Shown here in pieces: positions 21,657 to 33,226 of a stretch of DNA of 64,000 nt; position 1 is the stretch's first letter; the number at the start of each line of letters is the position of its first letter. The notes under the pieces are model-generated. The model worked only from the letters and a program-made list of their open reading frames with translations. It was not told the origin of the DNA and did not search any database. The DNA is taken from NCBI GenBank assembly GCA_036250195.1, contig JAVHZZ010000002.1, positions 367,228,624-367,292,623 of the forward strand, read 5' to 3'. Position numbers and translations under genes: made by a program. The stretch comes from Mixophyes australis (lineage: Eukaryota > Chordata > Amphibia > Anura > Limnodynastidae).

Positions 21657-22049
21657 CTAATGCACCCAATTTCTGATATATTTAAGTAAATTCCAAACTT
21701 GAGTAATCTTTTCTTGAAATGACTTCCTCTTAATGAATGACCTTGTAAAGTGCAGTATGGAGTAATTCACTGGGTGTAGTATGGTCATTGAGATAGGCTT
21801 GTCATTTTCTTATTCTCTACACTGTATTTTACACATTTACTGGTAACACTCTTGTGTTCCCCTATTCTAGTATTCATCAGGTACCGCTGCATACAAGGTG
21901 CAAGCTATTTAACCTCATAGCAGCTCATAAACTGTTTCATGAATATTTTCTTGCCAGCAAGTGGATATAAAATATATTTAGTATTTATAGTATTCTGACA
22001 ATGAACACAGTGTCCTCATTTTTAATTACCACTGGAGTGTTTAGATAAC

Positions 22050-22632
22050 AAAGTTTATAAAGACTTATGCATTTTTATCTACAGTAGAAATGGCAGATCT
22101 GTTGCTGGCTATAGCAGTGTGCTGGGGGAAAAAATGTTGTGTGTATGTTCCTTGCAGGATAACCCCACCCTTTCAAGCACCTCTTATGGCCTATAAATTG
22201 ATTTGAGCAGCTTCCACTTTTGTATTTGTCTGAGAGGCATGTTGGTGTCAGTAGCTGAGAGGGGGTACTGGCACTGAATTGCTGTTTGGAGGCTTCTGGG
22301 GTACCTCTTTGGTAAGTTGGCTCTCAATTTAAAAACACATATGTATGGCCCAAATATATGGGACTCTCATTGTTTAGAGTAGGACCATCCTATTAGCAAA
22401 AGCGCCTTGGCGTGGCAGGATGGCTTAAACATACATTTGCAAATGTGTGCAACAAAGACTTTTGCATTTTTATCTACAGTAGAAATTGCAGATCTGTTGC
22501 TGGCTATAGCAGTGTGCTGGGGGAAAAAATGTTGTGTGTATGTTCCTTGCAGGAAAACCCCACCCTTTCAAGCACCTCTTATGGCCTATAAATTGATTTG
22601 AGCAGCTTCCACTTTTGTAAAAGTTTATAAAG
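22050..22632. mobile_element. Dimeric insertion flanked by 13-bp direct repeats
   Basis: AAAGTTTATAAAG at 22050-22062 and again at 22620-22632 brackets two near-identical 166-bp direct repeats (22059-22224 and 22454-22619) separated by about 230 bp of unrelated sequence. The long flanking repeat looks like a retroposition target duplication. The family is not recognised. Confidence 0.6.
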
Positions 22633-23117
22633 TAACAGAAGTAGAAATATCACTGTATACAAAACAATCCCTAATAGATCTACTGCATTTATATTATAGA
22701 CATGGAGGAAATACTGTCCAAGATTGAAAATCTTGTTAATAAACAATTTCCAATGTTTATTAATAATCTTTTTTTATAGTCTGAGAATCCAAATAATAAG
22801 TGGTGCCAAAATTCAACTGTGGAGCTGTTAGTTTTGGTACAAATGTAAGCGGATGAGTCACTTAGCTGAATATTGTGTATTAATAATTTTTCAGGATAGT
22901 CGTGTTCCACAAACATGTAATCACAGTATCCTGATGTTTGTCTTGTTTCTGTGAATCAGTACATAGTGTCATGACCCTGGCAAATTGGAATATGATTGCA
23001 AGTAAATGAAGGATGCAAAGACTGATATTGTAAAAGGGAATTTATGGAAATAGTTTTCTTGTTGTGGATATAGAAACTTGGTTAAAATCAAGATCCCCAA
23101 ACACACACACTTAATTC
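22633..23117. other. Intergenic, no gene seen
   Basis: AT-rich sequence with no supported feature. Confidence 0.5.
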
Positions 23118-23482
23118 ATCATCATCATCATTTATTTATATAGCGCCACTAATTCCGCAGCGCTGTACAGAGAACTCACTCACATCAGTCCCTGCCCTAT
23201 TGGGGCTTACAGTCTAAATTCCCTAACACACGCACACACACACACACACAGACAGACAAACAAACACACACACAGACAGACTATGGTCAATTTTGTTAGC
23301 AGCCAATTAACCTACCAGTATTTTTTTGGAGTGTGGGAGGAAACCGGAGCACCCGGAGGAAACCCACACAAACACGGGGAGAACATACAAACTCCTCACA
23401 GATAAGGCCATGATTTCGAATTGAACTCATGACCCCAGTGCTGTAAGGCATAAGTGCTAACCACTACGCCACCGTGCTGCCA
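23118..23482 (-). mobile_element. tRNA-derived SINE (V-SINE-like) with (CA)n
   Basis: Tail at left (catcatcatcatttatttat), core, and head at right (ccaccgtgctgcc). The internal variable region has expanded to CA and CAGA repeats (about 23228-23280). Confidence 0.87.
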
Positions 23483-26400
23483 CATGATAAATTATATTGT
23501 AGAGAGCTGGTGTTTTACGGGGACAAAATTCAGATACGTCTCTTACTTTTAAGGGTGTTTTTTAGCAGCAATGTATACTGTAGTTTATATTATATATTAC
23601 ATACCATACTCATTTAACTGCAGTATACTCCATGGGTATGCAGGTCTAGCATTGATAATTTATTATTATTATTAGCTGAATTAAATCAATGGATTCCATA
23701 GGCAAACGCTGTTCAATTGGTTTTCCTATTGTAGTGACATTTGACTATAACGGCTATAATTTAAATATAAGATCCGTTTTTTTCTGATGATTGTCCATTT
23801 AAAGAGCAGTTTTTATCCTATTACGTCACAGCTCTCAATTCAATACACTGAACAACAGCAATAGTTTCTGTCACTATCATTTTATCACAAGCACAGAGAA
23901 GCTATCCTTTTTCTACAGCACAGTACTCGCATTAATCCCAGTTAAGGTGTCACATAGATACCTCTCACTCTCCTGCCTCTGAGCTAACACTCACTCCCTC
24001 TGCCCTGCTCTCACAGCAATTCAGGGTGTCTCGCTCTGCTCTCACCTAGGCCTTGTAATACTTGATACGCTCTAAGGGACAGTCTCAACTCATAAACCTA
24101 CCAGTAGGTTTCTCAGAGTGGACATCCATGCTCTAAGCACTGGACTGCCTGACAAGTCAGTCTGACAGCAACCGACTTGACCTCTCACTGCAACTCACAG
24201 CTCTATCAATGACTCCTCCCGCCATGACTGGATTCCAGAGACTCCCGCTTGGAACTCAGCTCCTCTGACCCTGGCGGGCCGCAAAGGGATCAAAACGTGA
24301 GAGAGTTGTTCTTATATCCCAACCAAAATTCTGGGATTTCTTTCCTGTAGCGAGGAAGTCCATTTCCAGGCAATGGTGTCCTTTCATGGGCACCAGAGTG
24401 GGTATTTAAATGCTCCAGTCCTATCACTCAGGGGCATCACTCATACACACCCATATAAGGAGATGTCAAGCAATAAATTCAGAATCTGAACCCATAGGTT
24501 GCCTAGTAGTTAATTAAAAGATCTAACATTTTGTTTAGAGAAAAATTGTAACATATTCCCACCTTTTTAAAGCTGTTTTTTTCTATAACTTGAACATTTA
24601 TCCATTTCATCTCCCCCTTGTTTCAAAGTAACACGACGGGATACAGAAAAATTCTCATCTTTGCTTCACACATTCAGTATATGTTCCCTAAAGAGTTATG
24701 TGATTCATCAAACAGGATTACCCACATACTGTAATCCACACTACAACCTGTTTCTCAAACCATGAGAGGCTTCAGATGGCTGAATTCAGCAATTGGTGGG
24801 ATGTCACAACTTTGACAAATTGCAACAAGGTTAATATATAATCCCAAAGGGCATGTAAATTAGAATGCAACCATCTTTTAAAAGCTTTGGTGCTGATTAA
24901 TAAAAGGCTTAGAATTATTTATATCATCATATTACACAAGGGGAAATTACATTGTTTAATTGCAGAGGAAATAATTACAAAGTGATTTTTATAATGATTC
25001 CTTTTTTCAGACTTTAATGATAATTTAAAACAGAATATAGATCGATCAGAGATAGAAATTGGGTCTGAATAAGAGTTGAACATAAAGATGCCCTAAATTG
25101 GAAAATAAGGGATAGGCACCTGATAGTGTAGTATGGTTAAAAACACATTAGTTCCTCCAAGTTGCAGTTATATATGCGTATCAGATGAATACAGGTATAA
25201 GCACATATCAGCAGATCTATCTTGCAGGTCCAGTCTGATTTATTCCTATATATATGTTGTCATCTTATGGAAAAATAATAAAATACACAATAGTGCAGTA
25301 ATGTAATATAACCAATGTGGATCCCACCACCACACTAAACACTCAACTTGTGTTTATGTGTAACAAAAAAATATAAGAAAAGCAACTAATGAATCTATAG
25401 AGACTGAAGTGTCTTTTACATTTCTGTCTCCATTACTGAAGTCATGTTGTCTTACCTGTCAGTCTTTGATTAAATCTTGGTCTCCATGAAAATGGCCACC
25501 TCCATATGCATCAATACATGGACATAGGACACAATTTCTGAACTATGTCACCATGCCACAGATGTTGAAGCCAACCACATCTTGTACTGGCTCAGCATCA
25601 GGGAGAATGCCAGACTCATCAGGGAGTGAGGGAGATCACCCCTATTTCAGGGATTCTCCCTGACATTCAGGGAGAGTTGGCAAGTATGCGATATAAAAGA
25701 GTCCTACAATTTGTCCAAAAACCTGGATGCAGATGGGAAAACAGTCCACAGAAAGTTCTCAATGCATTTTGTCTCTTAAACAAGACTTCATGAGGAGATA
25801 TCGTCTTATCGTCGCACATAGGGTTGTCATGATAAATATCCCCCCAAAAAGCTTATTCTGCTGGCATCTTTGTTACTGTGACATCACTGGCCCTCTCTGA
25901 CATATGACTTCTCCAATCCATACAGTAATATGATTCTCAAGGTCAACTGGCTCAGTTAGAGAAGCACCTAAGTACAAACACACCAGTTATTTCATATATA
26001 TTATTCAGCTTGGTAATACGCAACCTTTTATATAAATTGTTGTTAAATAGTGGCTTTACTTGCTCTTTAAATATGTAACATTCACTGCACTGTTGTTAAG
26101 AGTTACTCTCCAGGTCTGTGAAGCAGGGTCAGTAAACTGAGTGACAGCTGGTGGCTTAGTGAAACCTGACAACAGACAGTCAAATGGCTCAAAATGTGTT
26201 TTTTGTTATTTTCAAACATCATTCCCCCCCCCCTCCCCTTTTGCTCAGCTGTATCTGGGGCCTTATTCCCACCAAAAAAGTACTAGGTCAGCTTGGGGGT
26301 GTAGAAAATATCTGTAGAAGATTCAAGATTTGGAAATAGAAGTGCAATGGGATTCCTAAAGCAACAATTCAAGAATTGTTAGAAAAAGAATTGCAGCTGT

Positions 26401-27075
26401 AAAAATGATTAGAGGACTAACTGGTGCCTGGCGGGCTGAGATCATAGCCAAGAACTGCTATTAGGGAAGTAGGTGAGAGATGACTCTGCATCATGTTCTG
26501 GTGTAAACTTGTCATGATGACATTTCTGTGCTTTACACAGATAACACATTTCTGGCCCTGGAAATGTCCCAACTTTTCAATATTTAACAACTGCTCAATA
26601 AAATTGCTCATTTTCTGCCTCTTAGATGCAATTCTTAAGATCTCTTCCTCTGAATGGCAAATATAACTCCATTACACCCAAAAATAGACAGTAGGGAAGA
26701 ATATAACTATATAACTCACATGAATAATAAGTGTGACATCTGGGCAGGACGTCACCAGATACCGTAAGGCCGTGAATAAAGGTTAACTTACCGTTCACAT
26801 CTTCATTGCCTGTGGGAAGCAAGCGTAATTGAGCATGGCAAGGTTCGACTCGGCAAAACCCCTGTCTGTGTCACCCACGTTACACAATAAGAACACAACT
26901 GCTATCAGGGACATTGCAAAATTGTAAGTTTATTACCATTGTCCGACTAGCAGCCGCAGCCAGAAACTGGAATTGTGTGACTCCGCGGAGTGGAAGTGTG
27001 AGCAAGAGGACCAATCACAAGCAATAATCTATGTCATTAGCAACATGGCCTTGACAGTGATGGATAGTTCATCGC
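23483..27075. other. Intergenic; MITE remnant at 25608-25688
   Basis: No gene recognised. The 23870-24440 stretch is richer in C and T than its surroundings but has no coding signal. Bases 25608-25688 (gggagaatgcc through gagagttggcaagtatg) are the right part of a CTCCCGG-type MITE. A C run lies near 26225. Confidence 0.55.
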
Positions 27076-27394
27076 CAATTATTTATATAGCGCCACTGAT
27101 TCCGCAGCACTGTACAGAGAATTCATTCACATCAGTCCCTGTCCCATTGGAGCTTACAGTCTAAATTCCCTAACATACACACACACAGACAGAGAGAGAG
27201 AGAGAGACTAGCAGCCAATTTACATACCAGTATGTTTGTGGAATGTTGGAGGAAACCGGAGCACCCGGACAAAACCCACGCAAACACGGGGAGAGCATAC
27301 AAACTCCACACAGATAAGGCCATGGTCAGGATTGAACTCATGACCCCAGTGCTGTGAGGCAGAAGTGCTAACCACTTAGCCACTGTGCTGCCAT
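27076..27394 (-). mobile_element. tRNA-derived SINE (V-SINE-like)
   Basis: Tail start ttatttatatagcgccactg, core ggaggaaaccggagcacccg, head end ccactgtgctgcc. It lacks part of the ATG repeat at the tail. Confidence 0.87.
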
Positions 27395-28218
27395 TACTTC
27401 ATTATATCTAAATGTATGTTTTTATTTAGCTAATTTTGCTACCTAGCAAACAATTTTTGGGGAAAATGTTTTTGTTGTTTTCCCATTGGTATTGGTCTGA
27501 ACCACACTCCCACTGAAAAGTGCTTTAGCTTCTTACGTCATAAATTAAATTTAACACTTTTTGGTCTATTTCCTGAATGCAACACATTTAACTGTGGCAG
27601 TTGTAGGATTTATGTATCAATGTACTTTTATGTTAGCAAACAACATCCTTTTTATGTGCCAGAAGATATAATACCACCTGAATAGAAATCACAAAGGCCT
27701 CCCTTTATTGAAGTTAAGAACAGAACACCAATAAATAACTCCTCTAGTGTCCCCAGAAAACCCTTGTCAGGATGATGATGACCCTTGAAGCAATGGTCAT
27801 AAGAGTAACTAATCATTACATGCAGATTAATCAGACGTGGTTTCAGGACACAGGACTCACATCCTGCCTACTAAGCCCTTATATACCATTCAGATTGATT
27901 TGGTGGAATTATTTTCACATAATTGTATTTGTCCATAGTGAATAGTGATTAAGATTCATACACTCAACAGGGTTTTAACCAAGTAATGTGAAATGATGAG
28001 GCAATCATAAAATCACATTAGTCATCTAATACTACAAAAAAACAGCATAAACAATAAAAGAAATACTTAAACCTAGTTTGAAAAATACACACTCATCCAA
28101 TCAACATGTGATTAAGGAACTGCAGGACTAGCAAGTACATTATACATGATGATGGCTGTTAAATGATTGTAACTATATTTAGCAACTTACATACTCTATG
28201 AAATGAAAACACTTTTCA
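27395..28218. other. Intergenic, no gene seen
   Basis: No supported feature. Confidence 0.5.
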
Positions 28219-28554
28219 CAGCGGCTATAAAAAGTATTCCCCTCCTTTGGCGTTTTTTCAAAGGGTGGACTTCAGTCAATTAACAATGTGATCTCTGAAG
28301 AGACCTTCTTACAGCTGGATTTATTTAGAGTTATCTTACTAGAAGCATTAAATATTTATGCATTCAATTATTGTCTGTTTTTTATTTATGATTAATTAAA
28401 TAAAAGTGTATGTATTAGCTCACATTACACAGTATTTTGTGTTCATCAGTGATATGAATTCCAGAAAAAATCTATTTACATATCCTGATGTAACAAAAAT
28501 AATACATTAGAAAAATGCCAAAGGGAAGGTAGTGAATAATTTTTGTAGCCACTG
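28219..28554. mobile_element. Tc1/mariner-type MITE
   Basis: Ends cagcggctataaaaagtatt and (reverse complement of the right end) cagtggctacaaaaattatt are inverted repeats of about 40 bp or more, including tttggcattttt. A TA follows the right end. At 336 bp with no coding capacity it is a deletion derivative of a Tc1-like element. Confidence 0.8.
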
Positions 28555-29476
28555 TATCTACTCAAATAAAGCTACCAGCCACCTGTTGCATGTTAGCCAC
28601 CATAAATAATGGATTGACAAATAATACATAGCATCACAAAAGTCCAGATAAAACGGATACTGGTTCTGATGATCTTCTTACCAACCAGTCCTATTTCATC
28701 TATATATGTTTGTTAACTACAATGACCCAAAATTAATATCATTGTTAAATACCACACATCGGTGTCATAAATTGTTAACTGAGCAGCTGAGTCATGCAGC
28801 GGTAAACTAACTTTCATAGATCCCTGGATGATTTTTCTCCTGTGTTCAAAAAATCTTTGACTCTATTGTTCTCCCTATATACCAGATGCTGGAACAACTA
28901 CAACTCAACCTGTAGCGAACATAGGGGGTCCATACAATTTAAATCTTCATAATCTCATATTCGACTGTAAGAAAATAATTTGTTTAATATTGAATGTGTA
29001 GATAAAAAATTAAATTGATTGTTTAGGACATATGTCCAAATCTGTATACCAAAGCAAATTTACCATGGACAATTGCTCCACTAATACCATCTCCACCAAT
29101 TGGCACAATTCACATCCAAGCACACCTCCAAACACACACATATTCTAATGGAGCTTGGACCTTGCGGAGCATTACTGAAGGTTAGACCTACTGCTCTACT
29201 TATTATAGAAGCCAGTGATATCGTCTTAGAAAAACTGAATTTTTTTCGATAGCTAATATTTTCTTTTTTTAATATTTGTAAGTTGTTTTTTTTCACTAAG
29301 TGGAACTGAGAGCCCAAGCCTTGGTTTTAAGTTCCACTGCGCATCCGTGAAAAGGACTAGCTGGGTCACTCATGTGCCTATCTCTTAAGACTGGCCCAGT
29401 GTAGTCATAGGTTAACTATTTGCACTCCGGGCCAGCATCACTGTGAGAGCTGAGTACTGCTCAGCTGCCTCAGCGA
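28555..29476. other. Intergenic, no gene seen
   Basis: Bases 29300-29340 (agtggaactgagagccca) resemble 40077-40095, perhaps a shared low-copy repeat. Otherwise nothing. Confidence 0.45.
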
Positions 29477-29484
29477 CATTTTAT
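29477..29484. repeat. 8-bp target site duplication of hAT copy 3
   Basis: cattttat, repeated exactly at 32537-32544. Confidence 0.95.
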
Positions 29485-29804
29485 TAGGGATGTGCACCGG
29501 CGACTTTTGGTGTCTCGTGTTTTGTGTTTTGGATTCGGATTTTCGTGATGTTTTGGGTTCGGATTTGTTTCGCAAAAAACCTGCCGAAAGGTTTTGGTTC
29601 GGATTTAAGGTTTTGGATTCGGATTTTTTTTTAAAAAAGCATAAAAAGTTCAAAAATCAAGTTTTTGGGCTTATTTTCACTCCTACGCTATTATTAACCT
29701 CAATAACATTCATTAACAAGCATTTCCACTAATTTACAGTGTATTCTGAACACCTCACAATATAGTTATTAGTCCAAAACGTTGCAACTAGGTATCTTTC
29801 TGGA

Positions 29805-30068
29805 CTGCGTAGTGGAGTGGTCCCCACAATATAATAAGAAAACCATCAACTGGTCTTAATTGTACCAAAATATGTACCAGGACTGCGTAGAGGAGTGGGT
29901 CACCACAATATAATTTAAAAACCCTGAACTTGTATGATTCGCACCAATAAATGTATCTGGACTGCGTAGAGGAGTGGTCACCACAATATAATTTAAAAAC
30001 CCTGAACTTGTATGAATCGCACCAATAAATGTATCTGGACTGCGTAGAGGAGTGGGTCACCACAATAT
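29805..30068 (-). repeat. Remnant 77-bp satellite units in hAT copy 3
   Basis: Three to four units of gtgacccactcctctacgca type on the minus strand, against 13-17 in copies 1 and 2. The deletion junction lies at about 30069 where coding sequence meets the array. Confidence 0.88.
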
Positions 30069-30069
30069 A

Positions 30070-31575
30070 TGATAGTAGATGCTGCTACTGATGCAGCTGT
30101 TGCTGTTGCTGCGGAAGGCGATGCATCTACCCAGTGGGCTGTCACAGTCATATAATCCTTCGTTTGCCCAGAACCACTTGTCCACATGTCTGTGGTTAAG
30201 TGGACAGTGGGTACAACCGCATTTTTCAGAGCACTGAGGACACTTGATCGTACTTCTCTGTACATTTTTGTCTAGTGAAGTGGAATCTCAACGGGATTTG
30301 GTACCGGGGACACAATACCTCCATCAACCCTCTGAATCCCACTTCACTGATGGCGGACACCGGGCGCACGTCTAACACCAACATTGCAGTTACAGCTGCA
30401 GTTATACGCTTTGCAATAGGGTGACTACTATCGTATTTTGTGGTCATGGCAAACGACTGTTGGACGGTCAATTGTTTTGTGAAAGACTTAGCGGTCTTAC
30501 GACTTCCCCTCTGGGAAGATGACCGACTAACAGCAACAGCAGCAGTGGCAGTAGTAGGCGTACCGCTGCAGGATTCCTCGGATGAATCCTGTATTGGAGA
30601 GGACTCAGTCTGGCTGCTGACTTGGGCTGCAGGACTGAATCTGATGAAGATCGTGGAGGAAGTTGACGAGGAGGGTGTTGCTGGTGTGTATCCAACTGGA
30701 CCACGGGATTTAGGTGTCCCTGTACCGATGACGGTCCTAGCCCCAGTTCCTGAACTAACCACTGAACTATGAAGGTTATTCAGGTGATGAATAAGGGAGG
30801 ATGTCCCTAGGTGGGCAAGATCCTTACCCCTGCTTATTTGAGCTTTACATAAGCTACATATGGCCATACATTGGTTGTCCGGATTTGGATAAAAATAACT
30901 CCAGACCGAAGAGGAGCATTTTTTGGTCTTCTGACCAGGCATGACGATGGGCTTTTTCATCCCATGGACATCAGCTGTTTCCCCCCCTGGTGCCTCATTT
31001 ACAATAACCACATCACCATCCTCATCATCAAGTTCCTCCACAGCGCCAGCTACATCATCAATAGCCTCCTCCCGAGCCACCTCTTCCCGTACAGTGATGG
31101 GAAGGTCAGGCTTGACAACCACCAACACCCTTGGACTCGCCTTGGGGATTTGTGATAATTTCTCTTTAGAAGGCAGAGTTGTTTGCTGTTTTGTTGCTGA
31201 CAGCATAACTCTCTTCAATTTTTTGTAGGGGGGGGGAGGAGGAGGAGGGCTAAGATCCTTGGGTGAAGATGGACCACTAGTCATGAACACGGGCCAGGGC
31301 CTAAGCCGTTCCTTGCCACTATGTGTCGTAAATGGCATATTGCCAACTTTACGTTTCTCCTCAGATGATTTTAAGTTTCTCTTTTTGCTTTTTTTTGAGA
31401 ACTTGGGCTTTTTGGATTTTACATACCCTGTACTAGGAGATTGGGCATCGGGCTTGGAAGACGACGTTGATGGCATTTCACCGTCTATGTCATGACTAGT
31501 GGCAGCAGCTTCAGCATTAGGAGGAAGTGGGTCTTGATCTTTCCCTACTTTATCCTCCAAATTTTTGCTCTCCAT
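30070..31575 (-). pseudogene. hAT transposase N-terminal half (copy 3), truncated
   Basis: ATG at 31575 (MESKNLEDKV). The proline run is in frame here (9 Cs), so the N-terminus runs without a break through the BED zinc finger (CSLCKAQ ... HHLNNLH) to FHFTRQ. A deletion of about 10 bp near 30275 then shifts the frame; the other frame continues through LTTDMWTS to AASVAAS. Coding sequence stops at about 30070, fused to satellite. It keeps the DNA-binding finger and the first catalytic aspartate but lacks the second aspartate, the CxxH segment and the dimerisation region. It differs from copy 2 at scattered residues, so it is an older or separate lineage. Confidence 0.93.
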
Positions 31576-31589
31576 TATATGTAGCACAA

Positions 31590-32290
31590 GATACTGCAGA
31601 ATGTGTGAACTTGGTAATATTGCAGTACCAATGGGCTTATACTGCATGATTGGTTTTGCAAATTTTGTTGTAATTAAATTTTTTTTAAATTATTTTTTTG
31701 TATTTTTTTTTATAACTTTTTTAAAAAAATGTAAACACAGGGGAATATTTGGAAAATAACTATGCCCTTAGAAGCACAGAGCACAGGACACAGGACCACT
31801 GGACTGAACAGGACACAGCACACAGGACCCAGCAGCACCACTGAACTCAAAATTGACAGAGCACAGCACACAGCACCACTGGACTGATACTGCAGAATGT
31901 GTGAACTTTGTAATATTGCAGCAGTACCACTGGACTTTTACTGCTGAATGTGTGAACTTGGTAATATTGCAGTACCAATGGGCTTATACTGCAGGATTGG
32001 TTTGGCAAATTTTGTTGTAATTAAAAAAAAATTAAATTAGTTTTTTGAATATTTTTTTAATTAACTTTTTTTTAATTTTTTAAACACTTGGGAATATTGG
32101 GGAAATAACTATGCCCTTAGAAGCACAGAGCACGGGACACAGGACCACTGGACTGAACAGGACACAGCACACAGGACCCAGCAGCACCACTGAACTCAAA
32201 ATTGACAGAGCACAGCACACAGCACCACTGGACTGATACTGCAGAACACAGCACAGCACAGCACAGCACAGCACAGAACTAAACAGCACA
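31590..32290 (-). repeat. 348-bp tandem duplication in leader of hAT copy 3
   Basis: The block from actatgcccttagaagcaca through gcagaatgtgtgaacttggt occurs near 31760 and again near 32108. Copy 2 has it once. The duplicated piece lies between the promoter and the transposase start. Confidence 0.85.
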
Positions 32291-32354
32291 GCACGAGATC
32301 TACCAGAACAGAGGACCACCTAACACACCCTCCCTCTACCCTGATCAATGCCCG

Positions 32355-32392
32355 AGTGAAGATGGCGGCAACTAGCGGGGAATTTATAGGAT
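32355..32392 (-). promoter_or_regulatory. hAT core promoter (copy 3)
   Basis: TATAAA on the minus strand (32383-32388) and GCCATCTT on the minus strand (32359-32366), with the same spacing as in copy 2. Confidence 0.65.
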
Positions 32393-32536
32393 CCGAGTAT
32401 CGTGAGATCCGACAGCGGGATTATGACTCCGAGCCTCGCTTTCAAGTTTTCATTTGGCGCCAATACCCGGATCTGTCTCTGATCGGCAACGTTCGGGTGG
32501 GCTCGGATTCAGGAAATCCGAGTGCTCTCATCTCTA

Positions 32537-32544
32537 CATTTTAT
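32537..32544. repeat. 8-bp target site duplication of hAT copy 3 (second)
   Basis: cattttat, exact match to 29477-29484. Confidence 0.95.
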
Positions 32545-33002
32545 TGGTAAATTATGGCGATAGGTGATTTTCTAAATCAGCCTGATTACAATACATTGAT
32601 AAAGCCCCCTTGTCTCCTTCACCATAGCAGTGCCTGCACACTGTCATAGCTAATGTTCCAGCAGCACTCAGCTCCCTGCCTCTTCAGGGAAATAACTTTG
32701 GTCAAATTCCCTAACTTCCAATGGCCATTCCATTGCTTACCACCTCCTCCTCCCAATCCTGAAATGTATCCCCCTGCATGCAAACCACACAAAATAAACA
32801 CCATTCCCCACAGTCACAAGCCTGAGCCTGATACTGAAGAATTATTTACAAACCCCCCTCACCAACCAATAGCCTGTGTGTGACATTTTCCACTGGTGAC
32901 CTGTGGAGTTTCATAAATAAGGGCTGTGTCTGATATTGCCTTTTATTTGTCATTCTGAGATTTATATCAGTGTTTATATATGTTGTATATGTGGGCAGTA
33001 GG
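32545..33002. other. Intergenic, no gene seen
   Basis: No supported feature. Confidence 0.5.
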
Positions 33003-33226
33003 CATACTTGTCTACTCTCCCGGAATTTGGGGAAATCGTCCCAGATCCCGGTGGAGGAAGGACTTAATGTTGCAATTTGTGTCACCTATCTTCTGTCTCG
33101 CTATGTGATGCCGTAAATCTCAATTACATGGACTGGGTGTGGCCACGATAACGCCATGGTGCCTGCACAGTCCTGCACTTTCCACATGATCTCCCGAAGG
33201 GGGAGTTATAAAAATTGGCAAGTTTG
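33003..33226. mobile_element. CTCCCGG-type MITE
   Basis: Left end catacttgtctactctcccg. The right end aaaattggcaagttt is a degenerate inverted copy. No coding capacity. Confidence 0.7.

Larger units (their letters stand above)
29485..32536 (-). mobile_element. hAT transposon copy 3, internally deleted (3052 bp)
   Basis: Same family as copies 1 and 2, inserted on the minus strand. The right end (TAGGGATGTGCACCGG on plus) starts at 29485 and the left end stops at 32536 (tctcatctcta), with perfect 8-bp target duplications outside. It keeps the promoter, the N-terminal half of the transposase and three satellite units. The rest of the transposase and almost all of the 3' region are deleted. Its leader carries a 348-bp tandem duplication not seen in copy 2. 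Confidence 0.95.

Noticed and set aside
22059..22619. Solo LTR pair of a retrovirus-like element
   Set aside because: The 166-bp repeats have no TG...CA ends, primer-binding site or polypurine tract that I can see, and the 13-bp flanking repeat is too long for LTR integration.
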